A stretch of 64,000 bases of DNA from Symsagittifera roscoffensis (GCF_963678635.1 NC_087063.1:27835649-27899648), one strand, 5' to 3'. Counted from the stretch's first letter, positions 1 to 11,653 are shown. A program made the numbers and translations. The notes: generated by a model not told the origin, from the sequence alone.

Positions 1-964
1 GCTCAAACAACCTATTTTAATATGTTTTTGTGTGACAGTTCTATATTAAATCCATTGGAGATGGATTGACCCTTTCCTCTTTCTAGCTACTCATATTCTA
101 AAATATCAAGTTACACCGGTGTTAATTTAAAGTTTCACGACATCCAAGTAGCTATACAGTCAGTTTTTTTACAGTCCCTTCACATAAAACAGTCTCTGGG
201 GGACCAAGCCTCCGCTCCCGTGATATTCCTGCGATAACGCTCTTATCTCTTCTAATTTGCGTCCCGGGAGGGTTCCGTGGAATACTCCTTCCCCACTGAA
301 GCTTCCTTCTCCACTAGTATCCGCTGACAAGTGTCTTATCGTGCGTTGTTGCCACGATAAGAGGCTTCGTATTTTCCGTCTCTTGTACGACTAATTTTCA
401 CAATATTTGTCGTTGTTCTGATTTTCTCAGCTTTTTTGGTCAAAATGGCCGTCTTTTTGTATTTCTCAGAAATGTCAACTTGAAAATCGAAATTTTAAAA
501 ATAAAAATTCCAGAATATTCTGACCCTCCTTTGCAATACTTTTTTGTTAATAAGGCCTTTATTCGTTCTTTTTCATGTCCCCGGAAGGTTGCGCTGTGTC
601 ATCTGGCAGAATGGCACACAAGACAATAAGCCTATTGTGGCGTTTGTTTTTACCTATACTGCTTCATCTTTTCATTTAAAAAAACAAAAGGTTAGAAATT
701 ATCTCTACACTCATCCTTTATCGTTTCAACCAGTCGACAAAACCCTTGGAATTTAATAAGAGAAGTGTAAAGAAAAGTATAACGTGACGGAAAGTAAAGA
801 AAGTCGAGATGCAAACCATAAGAAAACAGCGTTGAAAGAAACTCAAAAAGATTAACTTGATCAGATAAACTCGGCGACATTAAAAACCCACGATCAAATC
901 GCAAAACCTATCAAATTAAAAGGGTTTAGGAAATCGCGAAATCTTTGATTTTTACAATTTACTT
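1..964. other. Left flank without recognisable gene
   Basis: I see no coding region here. The ORFs of about 70 codons have no recognisable motif. One stem-loop is visible: CTTATCGTG at 335-343 pairs with CACGATAAG at 353-361 across a 9-nt loop. The flank shows no similarity to the sequence just left of the 3' LTR at 18,363. This supports placing the left end of the LTR element near 965. Confidence 0.6.
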
Positions 965-1767
965 TGCGCCAGTCGCTCATGTTCTATCTTGATTTTGGTG
1001 GAAACGGTAATTTGTGAAAAAATCGAATTGGCAATGTCATGCTCAAGTTTATCGCAGCAACTGAAATAAGAAGTCAATAAAATCAGAACACTATATATAA
1101 TTGCGGGAAAATTGTTCTAGAGTTAAATAATCCTTTCGAGCAGAGCTGTCGTGTTTCTGACAGAGAGCATCGAACGAGAGTGCCATCGATTGGCAAATGA
1201 TAACCTTGATTGGGCAGGTCGACCAACAAAGCTGCCAAATGGTCCAGAGAACAAATTCTTTCTCCTTCTTTTTCTACTAGAGTTAAAACTAATTATCTCT
1301 TAAGACTTCAAGAGTTGCTTTAATTACATTATTTACTTAATTTTCGAGTCGCGTCACTCTGTGAGTACTGGATTTAATTTCGTGATTATAATTTACACGG
1401 TCATATTGAGATAAGGCGGGTTTTAGGTTCATCCATCTGAAATGGATCATCCATCTTGACTGTCTATTGTAAAGTAATGTTATACTTGAGTTTCCAACCC
1501 TGTTTTAACGGCGTTTGCGTGTTTTAGGTATTTAGAGACCTAGCCATGAGGACATTCTTATTTCTAGAACGGGATGAGGGGGTATTTTTATAATGGTCTT
1601 TAAGCTGTAACACGATTTTTTAATCCCATTTCTTAAACGAACCAACTTGGCTCCGTCAGAATGAGGTACAAAAACACAAGAGGTAGTGTCCCTGACCCTT
1701 GAGCCAATGGTTATAGGGCCTATTTCTCCTAGCATCATAAATAACGTAAGCGGACTACTGTTACATA
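965..1767 (+). repeat. 5' LTR of the giant element
   Basis: This segment aligns along most of its length with 18,363-19,187. Shared blocks include the stretch around 988-1,110 (TCTTGATTTTGG, ATGTCATGCTCAA), GTCGCGTCA with GTGAGTACTG near 1,348-1,367, TTTCCAACCCTGTTTT near 1,491, TTAGAGACCTAGCCATG near 1,530 and AAAACACAAGAGGTAGT near 1,671. The copies differ by many substitutions and small indels, which indicates an old insertion. The start at a TG near 965 and the end near TGTTACA at 1,767 are inferred from where similarity stops. Confidence 0.75.
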
Positions 1768-2439
1768 GTGTTTTCATGCCACTCCTCAGTGTGTTACGAA
1801 CTCGTGACTACAAGATCGAACCCACTTGACACAACTCTGGGCTACAAGCCCATTCTAGATTACTGAAATCCCTGGAATCAACGAAGGGCATAACTGGGAA
1901 AAATGCTATCAGAAAGTGACCGGCGCAACTTGACTACTAGAGGAGAACACCGGAGTGGGCTGTTTAGTCAAAGAGGTACCGTTAACATCCAATTTTTACT
2001 CTAGGATAAAGGCATAAAAGTGACAAAGCGGCACCCCCACATTTTGACTCAGGCAAAAGTTTTACTCGACTAGAGCTAGAAAACAGGTTCTACGGGATTT
2101 CACTTGAGTGATTTAGAGCCCATCGCGCTTAAGCGTTTTTCACTTAAGTGGGGAGCTATAAAGAAGGAAGTTAGACATGGGGGTTGGTTAAGACAAAAGT
2201 TGTGGTATGAAATTGTAAGAAAGGGAATTTATTACTGTAACTAAACAATCGGCATCGTCAATTTGGTTGCTAATCAGAGTCATAATTGATTGCAAGAAAG
2301 ACAAGAAACAGGAGTTAAAACTCAAAGTTAACCTATAGTCAACTCGAGATAAAGTGGGTTGTTTGGCCGGATTTTAGGACTTGTCCCTGGATTTTAAAGA
2401 CTTGTCCCCGGATTTTAAAGACTTGTCCCTGGATTCCGG
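1768..2439 (+). other. Leader region with 21-bp tandem repeat
   Basis: This is untranslated-looking sequence between the 5' LTR and the gag remnant. At 2,367-2,438 a roughly 21-bp unit is repeated about three and a half times (GGATTTTAAAGACTTGTCCC and variants starting at 2,369, 2,389, 2,410 and 2,431). No obvious TGG-starting primer-binding site lies directly after the LTR. No long ORF is present. Confidence 0.55.
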
Positions 2440-3280
2440 TTTGAAAAGCGGAGGCAAAGGAAAAACAAATCGATTGATTGATTTCTGTATGATCTAGAGC
2501 GCTTGAGAAGAAAAAGTGACCCGGAAGAGTCGACTAACCAGAGGAGCTGTAGTATTGCTTCAAAATTTACCGAGTTGAGAACAATGTCTGCAATCTAATA
2601 TACGCTATCCAGTGCACCAAAACCATAGTAATTGAGACAGAAATCTACAGAAAACATGTTAATTTTACCAAAGAAGCATTCATTTTCAGCGGACCGAAAT
2701 CTTCGAAGGGGGAGTTAACAGCAAAGATCAACGTGGTATAATCTGAGCGACGACATAAAAAGCGCAGTATGTGCGCGAATTGCGCGTTAGCGGATCATGA
2801 CGTAGCGGATTGCACCTCTTACAAACCAGGTATAAAAAAGCCCGAGTTATGCACCAGATGAGGACGACATGAACAAAAGGGAATAGCACGATTCTACAGT
2901 AGCTTGAAAATCAAGATTGGCGCGAGATGTTTTTTCTGTGGCCAGGAACGTTACCTCAGAATGGGTTGTCCTCTGTTTTGGAAACCAGTGAAGAATCAGA
3001 ATCACCCGAAACACAAGTTCTGCACAAGTTAGCGCAGAACATTAGAAATATACAATCAGAAAATGACTTGCAAAATAAGGACGTAATAAAAGATGAACTG
3101 TCGAGGAAATCCGTAAAAGTTGTAACCGAAGAAAAGGAACCCAAAAGAATAGAAGCAAAAGGAACAGTGGGGAGAAATTACAAGAAAGCAGCAGCAAATG
3201 CAAAAAACAAGGTAAAACAAGATGTTGCAACAAAGGAAGCTGGACAGGGGCTGAGACAGGAAATTGAAAATCATTAAAGA
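2440..3280 (+). pseudogene. gag remnant with two retroviral-type zinc knuckles
   Basis: The gag nucleocapsid binds the element RNA during packaging. A CCHC knuckle is visible at about 2,770-2,815 (CANCALADHDVADC, CX2CX4HX4C). A second, damaged one at about 2,932-2,965 (CFFCGQERYLRMGC) has tyrosine in place of the histidine, with the same spacing. Upstream at about 2,490-2,530 a short acidic/basic stretch (YDLERLRRKSDPEE) may be the tail of the capsid domain, but most of capsid and matrix is missing or unreadable. The lysine- and glutamate-rich ORF at 2,927-3,277 follows the knuckles in another frame, so at least one frameshift has occurred. The protease lies directly downstream, as in a gag-pol polyprotein. 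The knuckles make the assignment firm. The N-terminal part is speculative. Confidence 0.65.
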
Positions 3281-3289
3281 GGAGATTTT

Positions 3290-4460
3290 TTGTCAGGAGT
3301 AAGAATCAAACCTGTGTTGAGGGACACTCTCAGGATCAAGAGCAAATGCAATAACTTGAAAAAGGAAAACGGGAAGCCGTTCGGTATCACGAAGATTGGA
3401 GCGAGAAAAATGTCATTAATCACCGTAGATGGTCACGAAGTAATGAGGAACCTGATTAAACCAAGTGACCAAACACTAATACATATAGATGTATATGTGG
3501 AATATTTGCGCGCTTTTAGTACTCAAACCCCGTCGAAAGCGATCAGAAAATTACTGACATGAGGCGGTGGAAAATTGATAAGAGTAGAGAGCAGAAACAC
3601 CGAGACGTATGGTCCACACGAGGTCATGCTAAATATAGATGGAATCAACATTTATACAGAGACGATGATGACTTGTGATGATGACCTGACGGGCCAAATC
3701 TTCGTGGGTCGAGAGGAGCTCGAAGTGAAATCAATTGGACAGTTCGCCATGCTTGAGGAGGACGCCATACATATGGACACGGAAGCAGACGTGTCCGAAC
3801 ATGTACTGGATATAAACAGAGAGAAGACGCCTTTGAACGGGCTTGTAGATACGGGAGATGTCTTCAGTGGGATATCAGTAGAAACATGGAAACAGATGGC
3901 ATTTGACAAAGATGACCCGATAGTCTTCAGAATCCGGCCATCAGCAGCGAACAAAGGGGCGCTGAAGGTGCATGCCAGAATACCAATAATTACAATAATT
4001 TTGGGGGAACTTAATCCGTGGATGAGCTTCCTGGTAGTGGAAATCTATATGACACAGATCAAGACATTTAGGCCGAAAGTTTATCAAAAATTTTAATGTA
4101 ACAATATATCTAATATTGCGATGTTCAGGATTCGACACCCGGAAAAGCAGTACGTAACAAAACCGGTGAAAATGATATTGACACAGGAGTGTAAAGCTCT
4201 GGTTTTCTTGAGTAGGAGGGTAAAGTTGAAAGCCAATGAGGCTGCAATTGTAAGCTTGAAAATGAAGAACTACAATCAACGCAGTGATAATAAACAGGTA
4301 TGTGTAGTACCAAAACCAAATGGCCAAACTGCTGCTATTTTAGAAAGATCACTCTCGATCACCAAGAGTGGTCTCTGCGTCAGAGTCTCGTTGAACACTT
4401 TTGATACACCAATCACAATCCAGCGAGGGAGCAAATTAGATATGCTTTGCCGTTGAAAAC
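3290..4460 (+). pseudogene. Retropepsin-type aspartic protease region of pol
   Basis: Retropepsin cleaves the polyprotein. The ORF at 3,575-4,096 (173 codons) contains GLVDTGDVFSGIS around 3,840-3,880. This is the hydrophobic-Asp-Thr-Gly motif of the family, with the DTG intact. Further along, IIILGELNPWMSFLVV-like hydrophobic strands near 3,985-4,040 fit the flap and C-terminal part. The preceding ORF (3,290-3,562) and following ORF (4,121-4,456) are in other frames. They look like the linkers between nucleocapsid and protease and between protease and RT. The region sits between the zinc knuckles and the RT, as expected. Frameshifts separate all three ORFs, so no functional polyprotein could be made. 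Confidence 0.65.
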
Positions 4461-4479
4461 CAGACATGAATTGACTGAA

Positions 4480-5700
4480 ATTGTTAAAAAGTTTGAAGTT
4501 CTTGACTGTCCGGATCACAAGGACAAGATTTTATCTTGAGTAGATTGAAGCGAGAAAAACTTTTATCGAGTATCATAACCTCCTTTAAGTCAGAAACAGG
4601 TGATGGACTGTCGAGTTGTTGAAATTTTCCAGAAAGACCCACACCCGAGGAGTTGGATATGGACAAACCGATATTACAAGAAATTGCACATTAAAGGGTA
4701 AAAATAAGAGACGAACAGCTCGAAGCCAAAAACGATGTGTTAGGCAGGAACCAGGACGTTTTTTCGAAACACAAGGCGGATCTCGGGTGTTGTACTTTTG
4801 TGGAACACGAAATTGAATTAGAGAAGTCGGCTGTACCGCACATGGAGGCAGCGAGGCGGATGACTTCCCACAAATCGGATCCCACGAAAAGAAAAAGAAA
4901 CATAACTAGAATATGACATGATAGAACCATCTAAATCACCGTGGGCGTGTGGAGTACGATTGGCCAAAAATAGAGAAGATCAACTGAGATTTTGTTGTGA
5001 CTTTCAATACCTGAACTCCGTCACTGCGAAGGATGCTTATCCCATCTCCCGAGAATAGATCAAAATTTGGGGATGCAAAGTATTTTACAACTCTTGATCT
5101 GGGATCGGCTTTTTGGCAGGTACCACCTAGATAACAAGATAGAGAGGAAACAGGGTTTGCTTGCGAGCTGGGACTGTTTCAATAGAAAAGGATGCCGTTC
5201 GGCCTTTGCAACGCAACAGCCACCTTCCAGAGATTGATGTCACAAGCACTAACAAGAAAAACAAAGAAATACGGAAACTTGGTAATGCGTTACGTGGATG
5301 ATTGGATGATAGCGACACCAACCCTTGAAGATCAAATCGAGCGACAAGATGTGTTTGCATTTTTGAAAAGGGCAGGATTGAAATGCAAGCCCTCAAAATG
5401 CGAAGCTTGAAGAACTCGATGAAATATTTCGAAAGGATGATGGACAAGCATGGTATCAGACCAGATCCAGACGCAGTTGAGGCAGTCCTTACAGGGAAGT
5501 CGCCAAAGACAGAGAACCAGTTGATGAGCTTTCTTGGTTTCGCGAATTAGTATAGAGAATTCATCAAAGGATACGCGGATAAGGTATACCTGATGCAACA
5601 ACTCATGAGAAACAAAGGCAAAAAATTTACGTGGAACAACGCAGCAAAGAAATCCTTTCAGAGAATAAAACGAGTTGTGTGAGGCTCCGGTATTGGGCAT
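4480..5700 (+). pseudogene. Reverse transcriptase domain, YVDD motif intact but frame broken
   Basis: The polymerase copies element RNA into DNA. Fragments in order are: SPWACGVRLAKNREDQLRFC at about 4,937-4,996, followed by a DFQYLNSVT-type strand; MPFGLCNATATFQRLM at 5,192-5,239, the fingers/palm B motif; and RYVDDWMIATP at 5,288-5,320 with the catalytic YVDD at 5,291-5,302. The thumb follows in another frame (KNSMKYFERMMDKHGI near 5,410-5,460, then LMSFLGFAN with an in-frame stop, then YREFIKGYA near 5,550). The order and motifs are those of Ty3/Gypsy RT. At least three frame changes and several stops interrupt it. The catalytic aspartates surviving in a broken frame fit neutral decay after insertion. 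Confidence 0.8.
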
Positions 5701-6400
5701 GCCAACAATGAATGGCATAAACGTCCTAGATACAGATGCCTCAGTGGTCGCGATTTCTGTGATACTCCATCAAGAGCAAGAGTGAAATGGCAAAACTGTC
5801 TTGAGACCAATATCGTACGCGAGCAAAGTCCTGAGCGATACGGACATGAAGTACGGTGCGCCCAAGGCGGAGATTTTTGCGGTAGTTACCTTCGTAGAAA
5901 AGTACAGAGCATATCTGGGCAGCGAATCATTCAAACTACGGGTGGCTAACAGAGCGCTGTCTAGGCTGAAAACATACTCAATGAATCAAAGTTACATTGG
6001 GACATGCAAATTGGGTCTAGATGGTTAAAATATGATAATGAGCACAGGACCAGAGAGAAGCACCAGAATGCAGACAACTTGAGTAAGGAAACGGAATTCA
6101 ACGACAGACAAGAGCAGAAGGAAGCTGACAATCCGGAAATAAATGACAATTTTTTGTTTCTGAACAAGGAAAATTATGACAGCTTACCATTCACAAGATG
6201 GCTCGATAAATCACGGAAACAAATCGAGGATCACCCTGAGATACCCGCTGAACTCCAGGAGAAAAAAAACTTAGGGAGGCAATCGGGAATGCCAATGGAG
6301 CTCTTGCTAAAGTCAAGACTAATTAGGGAGACGTTGAAGGTAAACGGTTATGACCTAGAGGAAGTCGAGAAAGGAGAACAGTGGTGGGACAAGATCTGAA
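5700..6400 (+). pseudogene. RNase H domain and linker to integrase
   Basis: RNase H removes the RNA strand during reverse transcription. The first acidic motif is at about 5,727-5,785 (VLDTDASVVAISVILHQEQ, a VxTDAS-type strand). The glutamate helix follows at about 5,855-5,925 (YGAPKAEIFAVVTFVEKY), and the last conserved acidic region near 6,060-6,090 reads ADNLSKE, equivalent to the ADALSR box. The ORF at 6,004-6,399 carries this last part and a charged linker. A frameshift near 5,995 separates the two halves. It lies directly after RT and before the integrase, in the Ty3/Gypsy order. Confidence 0.75.
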
Positions 6401-6779
6401 GAATATACTGCCGAAGCTGTTCGACAACAAACCCGTGGACACGAACGAAAAGAATGATGAATGAACCAGAAATCATGATAATGAAGAAAACCATAGTAGG
6501 TTGACCGGAAAACAAAGAACTAGAAAAAAGAAGTGGTGCGAACGTTAGTCGAGAGGATCCCTGATAAGATACTTGTCATGCAGGCCACACTAAGAAAGAA
6601 AAGGGTATCATTCAAAGAGGAGGCCGAAGAGCTCGGACCAGATCAAGAGTCCGGTTAGTGAATGATGCATTTGGAAGATAGTGCAGGAGAAAATTTGTCC
6701 GGGAGTTAGAAGCGGCGAATGAAGACTCAACGGAAAGTTAAGACGAGCCAGACAGCCTGTGCACGATATTAGCTGAATG

Positions 6780-8280
6780 AAAGATGAGGAATGGGGGCAG
6801 GGAGGCTCACACGGATCCCTCATCTGGAACGTACAACTTGGACTCTGACGATGCAAGAGGACAAGAACTGCAAATAATAGCGGCGTCAAGGAAACCCTTC
6901 AGGCATTTGTCATGCAAATTGAACAAAAGAACGAATCTAGAGCCCGAGAGCAACAGGAAAATTTTGAGTAAGATAGTGTGTGTCAAATTTAGAGATGACA
7001 TCCACAATCCGGAAGAAATGACAGGGAAAATTATGGCAGTGAAATATCAAGCGAATGCAAGGTACAGGCTATCGGGCCTGATTAGAGCAAAGAAGAACGA
7101 CAAATTGCCAAGCCATCTCTCCAAATGGATCAGAACGGGGGAGAAGGAAAAAGGGGAGATAGAGGAGGATAGCTGCATGATCTTGAGCCAGTTCTACAAG
7201 GAACGGAAGGGACTACTTTATCACACGGGGGATGGTGTGGTGGTATTTAAGAGAAGAGATGATGAAAAATACTACACAAAGACAATCTGAACATACTACC
7301 GCAGCTGTATCAGAGCGAGGTGTTGCTTTGGTCGCAGGATCAAATGGGGTATTAGGGAATATACAAGGTGCAACAGAGAATACTTCATAGGTTTGATTGG
7401 CCTTGTATGAGGAAGGCTTGCGAGAGATGGGTCAATGCATGTTTGTCATGCCTGCAGGTGAAAGACCAAACAAAAATGAAGTTCCCTCTCAATTAATGTG
7501 AAAGCTCGGAATTCATTGAAATTGTGCAGATAGAACACCAAAAAATCTGTATGACGGAGACGGAGTACAACCAGATCTTAGTGATCTTAGACTGGCGGAA
7601 GCAGTACCTTGCCAGACAGCGTAAGCAGAGGAAACTTGTGATCGCATAATCACCAACTGAATCTCAAGGTATGGTTGTCCCATGACCTTTCAATTGGTTA
7701 CAAGAAAGCCTTTGTCGGGGATCCAACGAAAGAAATGATGAAGAGATCCCATATCACTCAACCACACTCAACGACCTATCATCCACAGACAAATTAAAGA
7801 AAGGCAGAATAGCACACTAGTAAGCATGCTCAGAGTGTACTGCTCTTGGTGCATGGCGGATTGGGACAGGTACTTTCCGCCAGTAGTGGGCGCATACAAC
7901 AGCACGCAACACTCGACAATAGAAATCAGTCCCTTCATGATGTTCAAGGGCAGACAGAAGACTGTGCCGTTGACATTCTTCTATCCAGAATACGAAGGAC
8001 AAAAAACTTCACCCTAGGCTTACGTGAGAGAGGCAATCAAGAGAAAACAAGAGAGTGGATTTATGCAGACAAAATAAAATCGGAGGAGATAGTGGTAGAG
8101 ATGGTGAGCAAAGGTGACTTATTCCCAAGCCAAGATTGGCAGATCAAGGGTTGTCACGAATCGTTCTGGCAGGAGGATCACAGTGTACCAGAAAGGGAGA
8201 TGGATCTGGAACAGATCGCAAGTGAGATTAAAGAACCGACGAACTTGAGATTTCTAGTGTGGATATTGGCCTACCAGTAG
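6780..8280 (+). pseudogene. Integrase region of pol
   Basis: Integrase inserts the DNA copy. The ORF at 6,784-7,290 is a charged, lysine-rich linker leading into the zinc-binding domain. At about 7,380-7,475 the second half of an HHCC domain is readable: FDWPCMRKACERWVNACLSC, ending in CX2C. The core survives in pieces, with HITQPHSTTYHPQTN at about 7,751-7,795 being the hallmark stretch before the catalytic glutamate. ORF 7,826-8,017 continues in the post-catalytic helix (WDRYFPPVVGAYNSTQHSTI) and the SPFMMFKGR motif. The first two catalytic aspartates are not clearly readable in the damaged stretch 7,480-7,740. Stops and frame changes are frequent. The C-terminal domain ends about 8,280, after which the cargo begins. 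Confidence 0.75.
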
Positions 8281-8973
8281 GTGAACAAGATGGATACAGC
8301 AAGCAACAAGTCGGCCCATCTGCAGCCAAATATGTTAAGGAAAGAAACTCCTCGTTTCGATGAGTAGCGACGGAAAGACCACTAGACATACCCTCAAGTA
8401 ACCTAGAGTCAGCACCATCGACGAGGACGTCGATATTTTTTTATCCGAGGAGTGGGGTAGGACTTACCCACGCCAAAAATTTAAATATCAAGATGCTCAG
8501 GGAGACAAGAGAAACCAGTAGACTGGATGTAGAACAAGAAGAGTTGAATCCACTACTGGAAAAAATTTCCAGACCAAATTGGAAATACCGAACGAATACT
8601 CGGAGAACATCTTCATTGCAGACAGCAGATGTAAGCTTCAGGAGCAGGCTAGAGGCGAATTTCAAGAGAGAATTTCAAAATGTTGAGTTACTGTTCAGAG
8701 AGAGACCGGGAATGGGACTGGCAGCGTTGGTGCTTTTTGGTAACAAAGGTCAGTGAAAAGAATTTGGTAGATCCTGAACATGTGCTACTAACTTTGAAGA
8801 GACTAAGAGACTTCCTGGTCGAGAGCGAAACAAAAGAGGTCTCGATACCAGTTTATGATCCGAAGAGAGGCAAATTGAAACCTCGGGAGCTGTATGCCAT
8901 CTTACACGTGGTCTTCGCTGAAACAAAAACAACATTACAACTACACAAGAAATATAACCTGAGCATTGCTTGA
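8281..8973 (+). pseudogene. Unrecognised coding-like region directly after integrase
   Basis: I do not recognise this region. Two overlapping ORFs in different frames (8,493-8,756 and 8,680-8,973) read as protein-like, charged, helix-rich sequence. Examples are LRDFLVESETKEVSIPVYD at about 8,803-8,860 and KRGKLKPRELYAILHVVF near 8,865-8,918. It could be the C-terminal tail of pol (post-integrase extension) or the first cargo gene. A stop TGA at about 8,971 is followed by AT-rich noncoding sequence, so this block ends the pol-side coding half of the element. It shows no zinc finger, chromodomain or membrane segment. Confidence 0.4.
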
Positions 8974-9441
8974 GTCTTGAGTTGGTACAAGGGTCTCGAG
9001 TTGGCTTAAGAGTTAAATTAAAATTTTGATCCAAATCAGACAATGCTGAAATATAATAAGAACTGCATATTTTTATTGACCAAAAACTTTTTTTATCAAA
9101 ACTGTTTAAATATTTTTCAGAAGCCTTGGAATGAGAATTAAAACCGTGGTAAGAATCGCACAAGTCTAAAACTCAGTTTTGTTTTCAGATTGAATACGAA
9201 AACTCAGATTGAAAATTGTCGAAAGAAACAGAACTGATGCGATAAAAATAAACAAGCAAGAGAATCATTGGGGATCTTGTGATGCACACTGTCCTGTCAC
9301 GAGGCATTGAAGCAGACATTCTTCAATAGTGAAATGGTTAGATGCTTTCTTGAGTGCTAATCTGGTTCGGTACTTTCTTGAGTGGTAATCTGGTTCAGTA
9401 TTTTCTCGAGTGCTCTGCATTTTTCGACTATGACCGATCGC
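8974..9441 (+). promoter_or_regulatory. AT-rich spacer with 28-bp repeats and splice-acceptor-like sites between pol and cargo
   Basis: This is the only long noncoding gap inside the element besides the leader and the stretch before the 3' LTR. It holds two pyrimidine-AG sites (TATTTTTCAG ending near 9,120 and TGTTTTCAG ending near 9,188). Just before the first cargo ATG (9,442) a 28-bp unit, TTTCTTGAGTGSTAATCTGG, occurs at about 9,346 and 9,374, with a shortened third copy at about 9,402. That the spacer drives or splices a separate cargo mRNA is an inference. No promoter element was identified. Confidence 0.35.
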
Positions 9442-10533
9442 TTCTCAAAATCAATGCTAGCGGCGCTAAAAAAGCCCACGCTTGACCAACTGTACAGGCG
9501 TCTGAGGGATCTGGATTATTCCCAGGCCCAGGTGGATGAGAGGATGGCGGTGATGTTGAAAGCCATCCTGCAGCTGGAGTCGCAAGAAGAAGCTAGGGAG
9601 TCGGCAATGGAAGTGGTGGTAATGGTGGGCTACACGTCGAATGGAATATCAAACCAAGAGCAAGCCAGATGGTTGTCATGGGGCACCGACGGAGGTAGAG
9701 AGGATTTGACTTGGCAAAAAATCCTGGCCTGGGCAACACCACGGAATATGGTGCTGGCGAGTTTCCCCTCCCTGCCAAGCCAAGCCCGACGAGGGGGGTT
9801 TCGATTAGCGGCAAACCTACGTCGATGATTCGAGCCCAACAAACGGAAGAATCATATCCGGACACCAACACAGTAAGGAGGGAATTAGAGGAGACCCAAG
9901 GTGAGCGAGAATAAGCCACTCGTGATAAGGACCAAGCCGTACTTGAGAGAGATCTATTGAGGGCTGAGCTAAAGCAGACCTGGAAGTTGCAAGAGACCAG
10001 GGCAAATTGCGATCAGCTGAAGTCGGAACTCGAACAGATGCAGCGGCGGCAACAAGAAGCGAAAAATAGTAAAGAGCGAAAGATGAGCACGCCGAATTAA
10101 ACTCTGATGGTTGAATCAAGGCCGGAATCGAAGATGGAAGTGGATGAAACACCGCGGGCGACTGGTCCGATTCGACCTCGATCGAATAGCTCATGTGCAA
10201 ATAAGCAGAGATAGAGACATGGCCCTCTCTGGAACCAACGCCGTTCTTGAGAGAGCAGAATCAAAACCGCTTGCAGTGGATGTGGCGCTACCTGGCATGA
10301 CGCCCTGTCAGCGCCAGAAATTCGCGTCTCAAAGAATTGCACGAGAAACTACAGTCGAGAACCCCCGAGAGCCATTTTTCGGATGGGGAGCCACCCACCT
10401 GGAGAAAACAACATGTTAGGGGTGCGATTATCGCAAACTACAAGAAGAACGTCGATGGGAAATATCACAGACACCACACAAAAATGAATGAGATGAATGA
10501 GATACAGGAGTTGGTTGCGGTCAGACTGGGATC
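9442..10533 (+). pseudogene. Cargo region 1: coiled-coil-like protein of unknown family
   Basis: I do not recognise this family. The ATG at 9,442 follows the 28-bp repeats and opens a frame reading TDRFSKSMLAALKKPTLDQL, then a leucine- and glutamate-rich helical stretch (LKAILQLESQEEARESAMEV near 9,555-9,625). After frame changes the helical character continues at about 9,880-10,090 with heptad-like Leu/Glu/Gln repeats (RRELEETQGERE, then LKSELEQMQRRQQEAK near 10,020-10,070). The pattern fits a structural or oligomerising protein, for example a gag-like or capsid-scaffold role, but that is inference only. ORF 10,111-10,419 in another frame ends in a Trp/Gly-rich piece. Stops and frameshifts make it non-functional. 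Confidence 0.4.
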
Positions 10534-10605
10534 AAAGACAAAGGTGACGTTCAGGACGTCGCCAGGACACGCGAGCACGCCGCCACCCTTCAATTCGAGT
10601 ATGCG

Positions 10606-11511
10606 GTGCTGGTCCTAATAGCGACAGGCAGCGGACTGCACATGCTGATGGCCGCCTCCAATCGGGAACTAGAATCAAAGAGCTTGAGACTCTTGAGGTC
10701 GGAAGCGGCGGCAGCCTGGGCAGACATATCTCATGCCCTGAGAGGCTTCTACGAGCTGGCGGATATCTTGATAGTACTTGATGAAATTTTGTTCTTAGAT
10801 ACATCAAATCTCGCGAGGCAACTCAAGTTCAAGCCAGAGATTAAAAAATTAACATAATGTGATCAGCCACTTGACCGCGTGCTTTTGGTTCGGGAAAATG
10901 GAACTCACGATTGTGGGCACCACGAGCTGCTCGATGCAGCCCATGAGCGAAGAAACTTGATGTGTGCGGAAAAGCAACTGGAATCAAAGGTGTACAGCTG
11001 ATTCAAGAGAGAGGAAGATGGCCGTTCTTTACACAGAGGCTGGAGAGTGTGGGCGACAAGACGAAGGACACAGCGCCTCCCTTGATAAGACAATTGTAAA
11101 AAATTTATGCAGATCCAACTCGCGCAAGCGGAGAAGAAGGGGTTGAGGGTGGGAACATTCGTTTCCTTGACAACTAAGACGACCATCAAGGGCTTCTGGA
11201 AAGATCACGCCTCGGGAGAATTGCGAAAGAGAAAGATACATGAGATCTTGGAGTTATTGAGTTCGTGGTGGGAGAAGAAGTATATGGATAGGTTGTTCTC
11301 CGCTGGGGAGACCATCTTTGATACGTTCATCACGGACCTCTTGAGCAGGTCAATCAAACCACTGCTGGCTTTATACCTGGTGTTCCCTAGATACTTGTTC
11401 AACATGGGCCCTTCCTACATGTTTAGCAGGGTTGTGGAGACGCTGAGGATCGACAGACACTTGACGCTGAACCTCCTAACACAAGGGAAACTCCGGTATT
11501 TCATCTTCTGA
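10606..11511 (+). pseudogene. Cargo region 2, module copy 1: ~302-codon frame with internal stops
   Basis: I do not recognise this family. A single frame runs from the ATG at 10,606 to the stop at 11,509 without frameshift, interrupted only by in-frame stops at 10,855 (TAA), 10,999 (TGA), 11,083 (TGA) and 11,086 (TAA). The segments between stops read like protein: LRSEAAAAWADISHALRGF in the first, LLDAAHERRNLMCAEKQLE in the second, and a 134-codon last part with hydrophobic helices (LLSRSIKPLLALYLVFPRYL) near 11,335-11,400. It is predicted to be helical. No catalytic motif or signal peptide is visible. The reading frame may extend upstream of 10,606, because the same frame stays open leftwards in copy 3. 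Confidence 0.4.
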
Positions 11512-11653
11512 TGAAGTATGTGGACCCAATGGCCATGGCTGGAGCTCATCCAAGTCTTGAAACCTACTCTCAGTAAAGTGCAAAGACAAAGGTGACGTTC
11601 AGGACGTCGCCAGGACACGCGAGCACGTCGCCACCCTTCAATTCGAGTATGCG

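Noticed and set aside
1768-1850. Primer-binding site near the B-box-like GTGGGTTCGATC on the minus strand
   Set aside because: It lies about 50 bases from the LTR end and resembles a tRNA T-arm rather than a tRNA 3' end with CCA.
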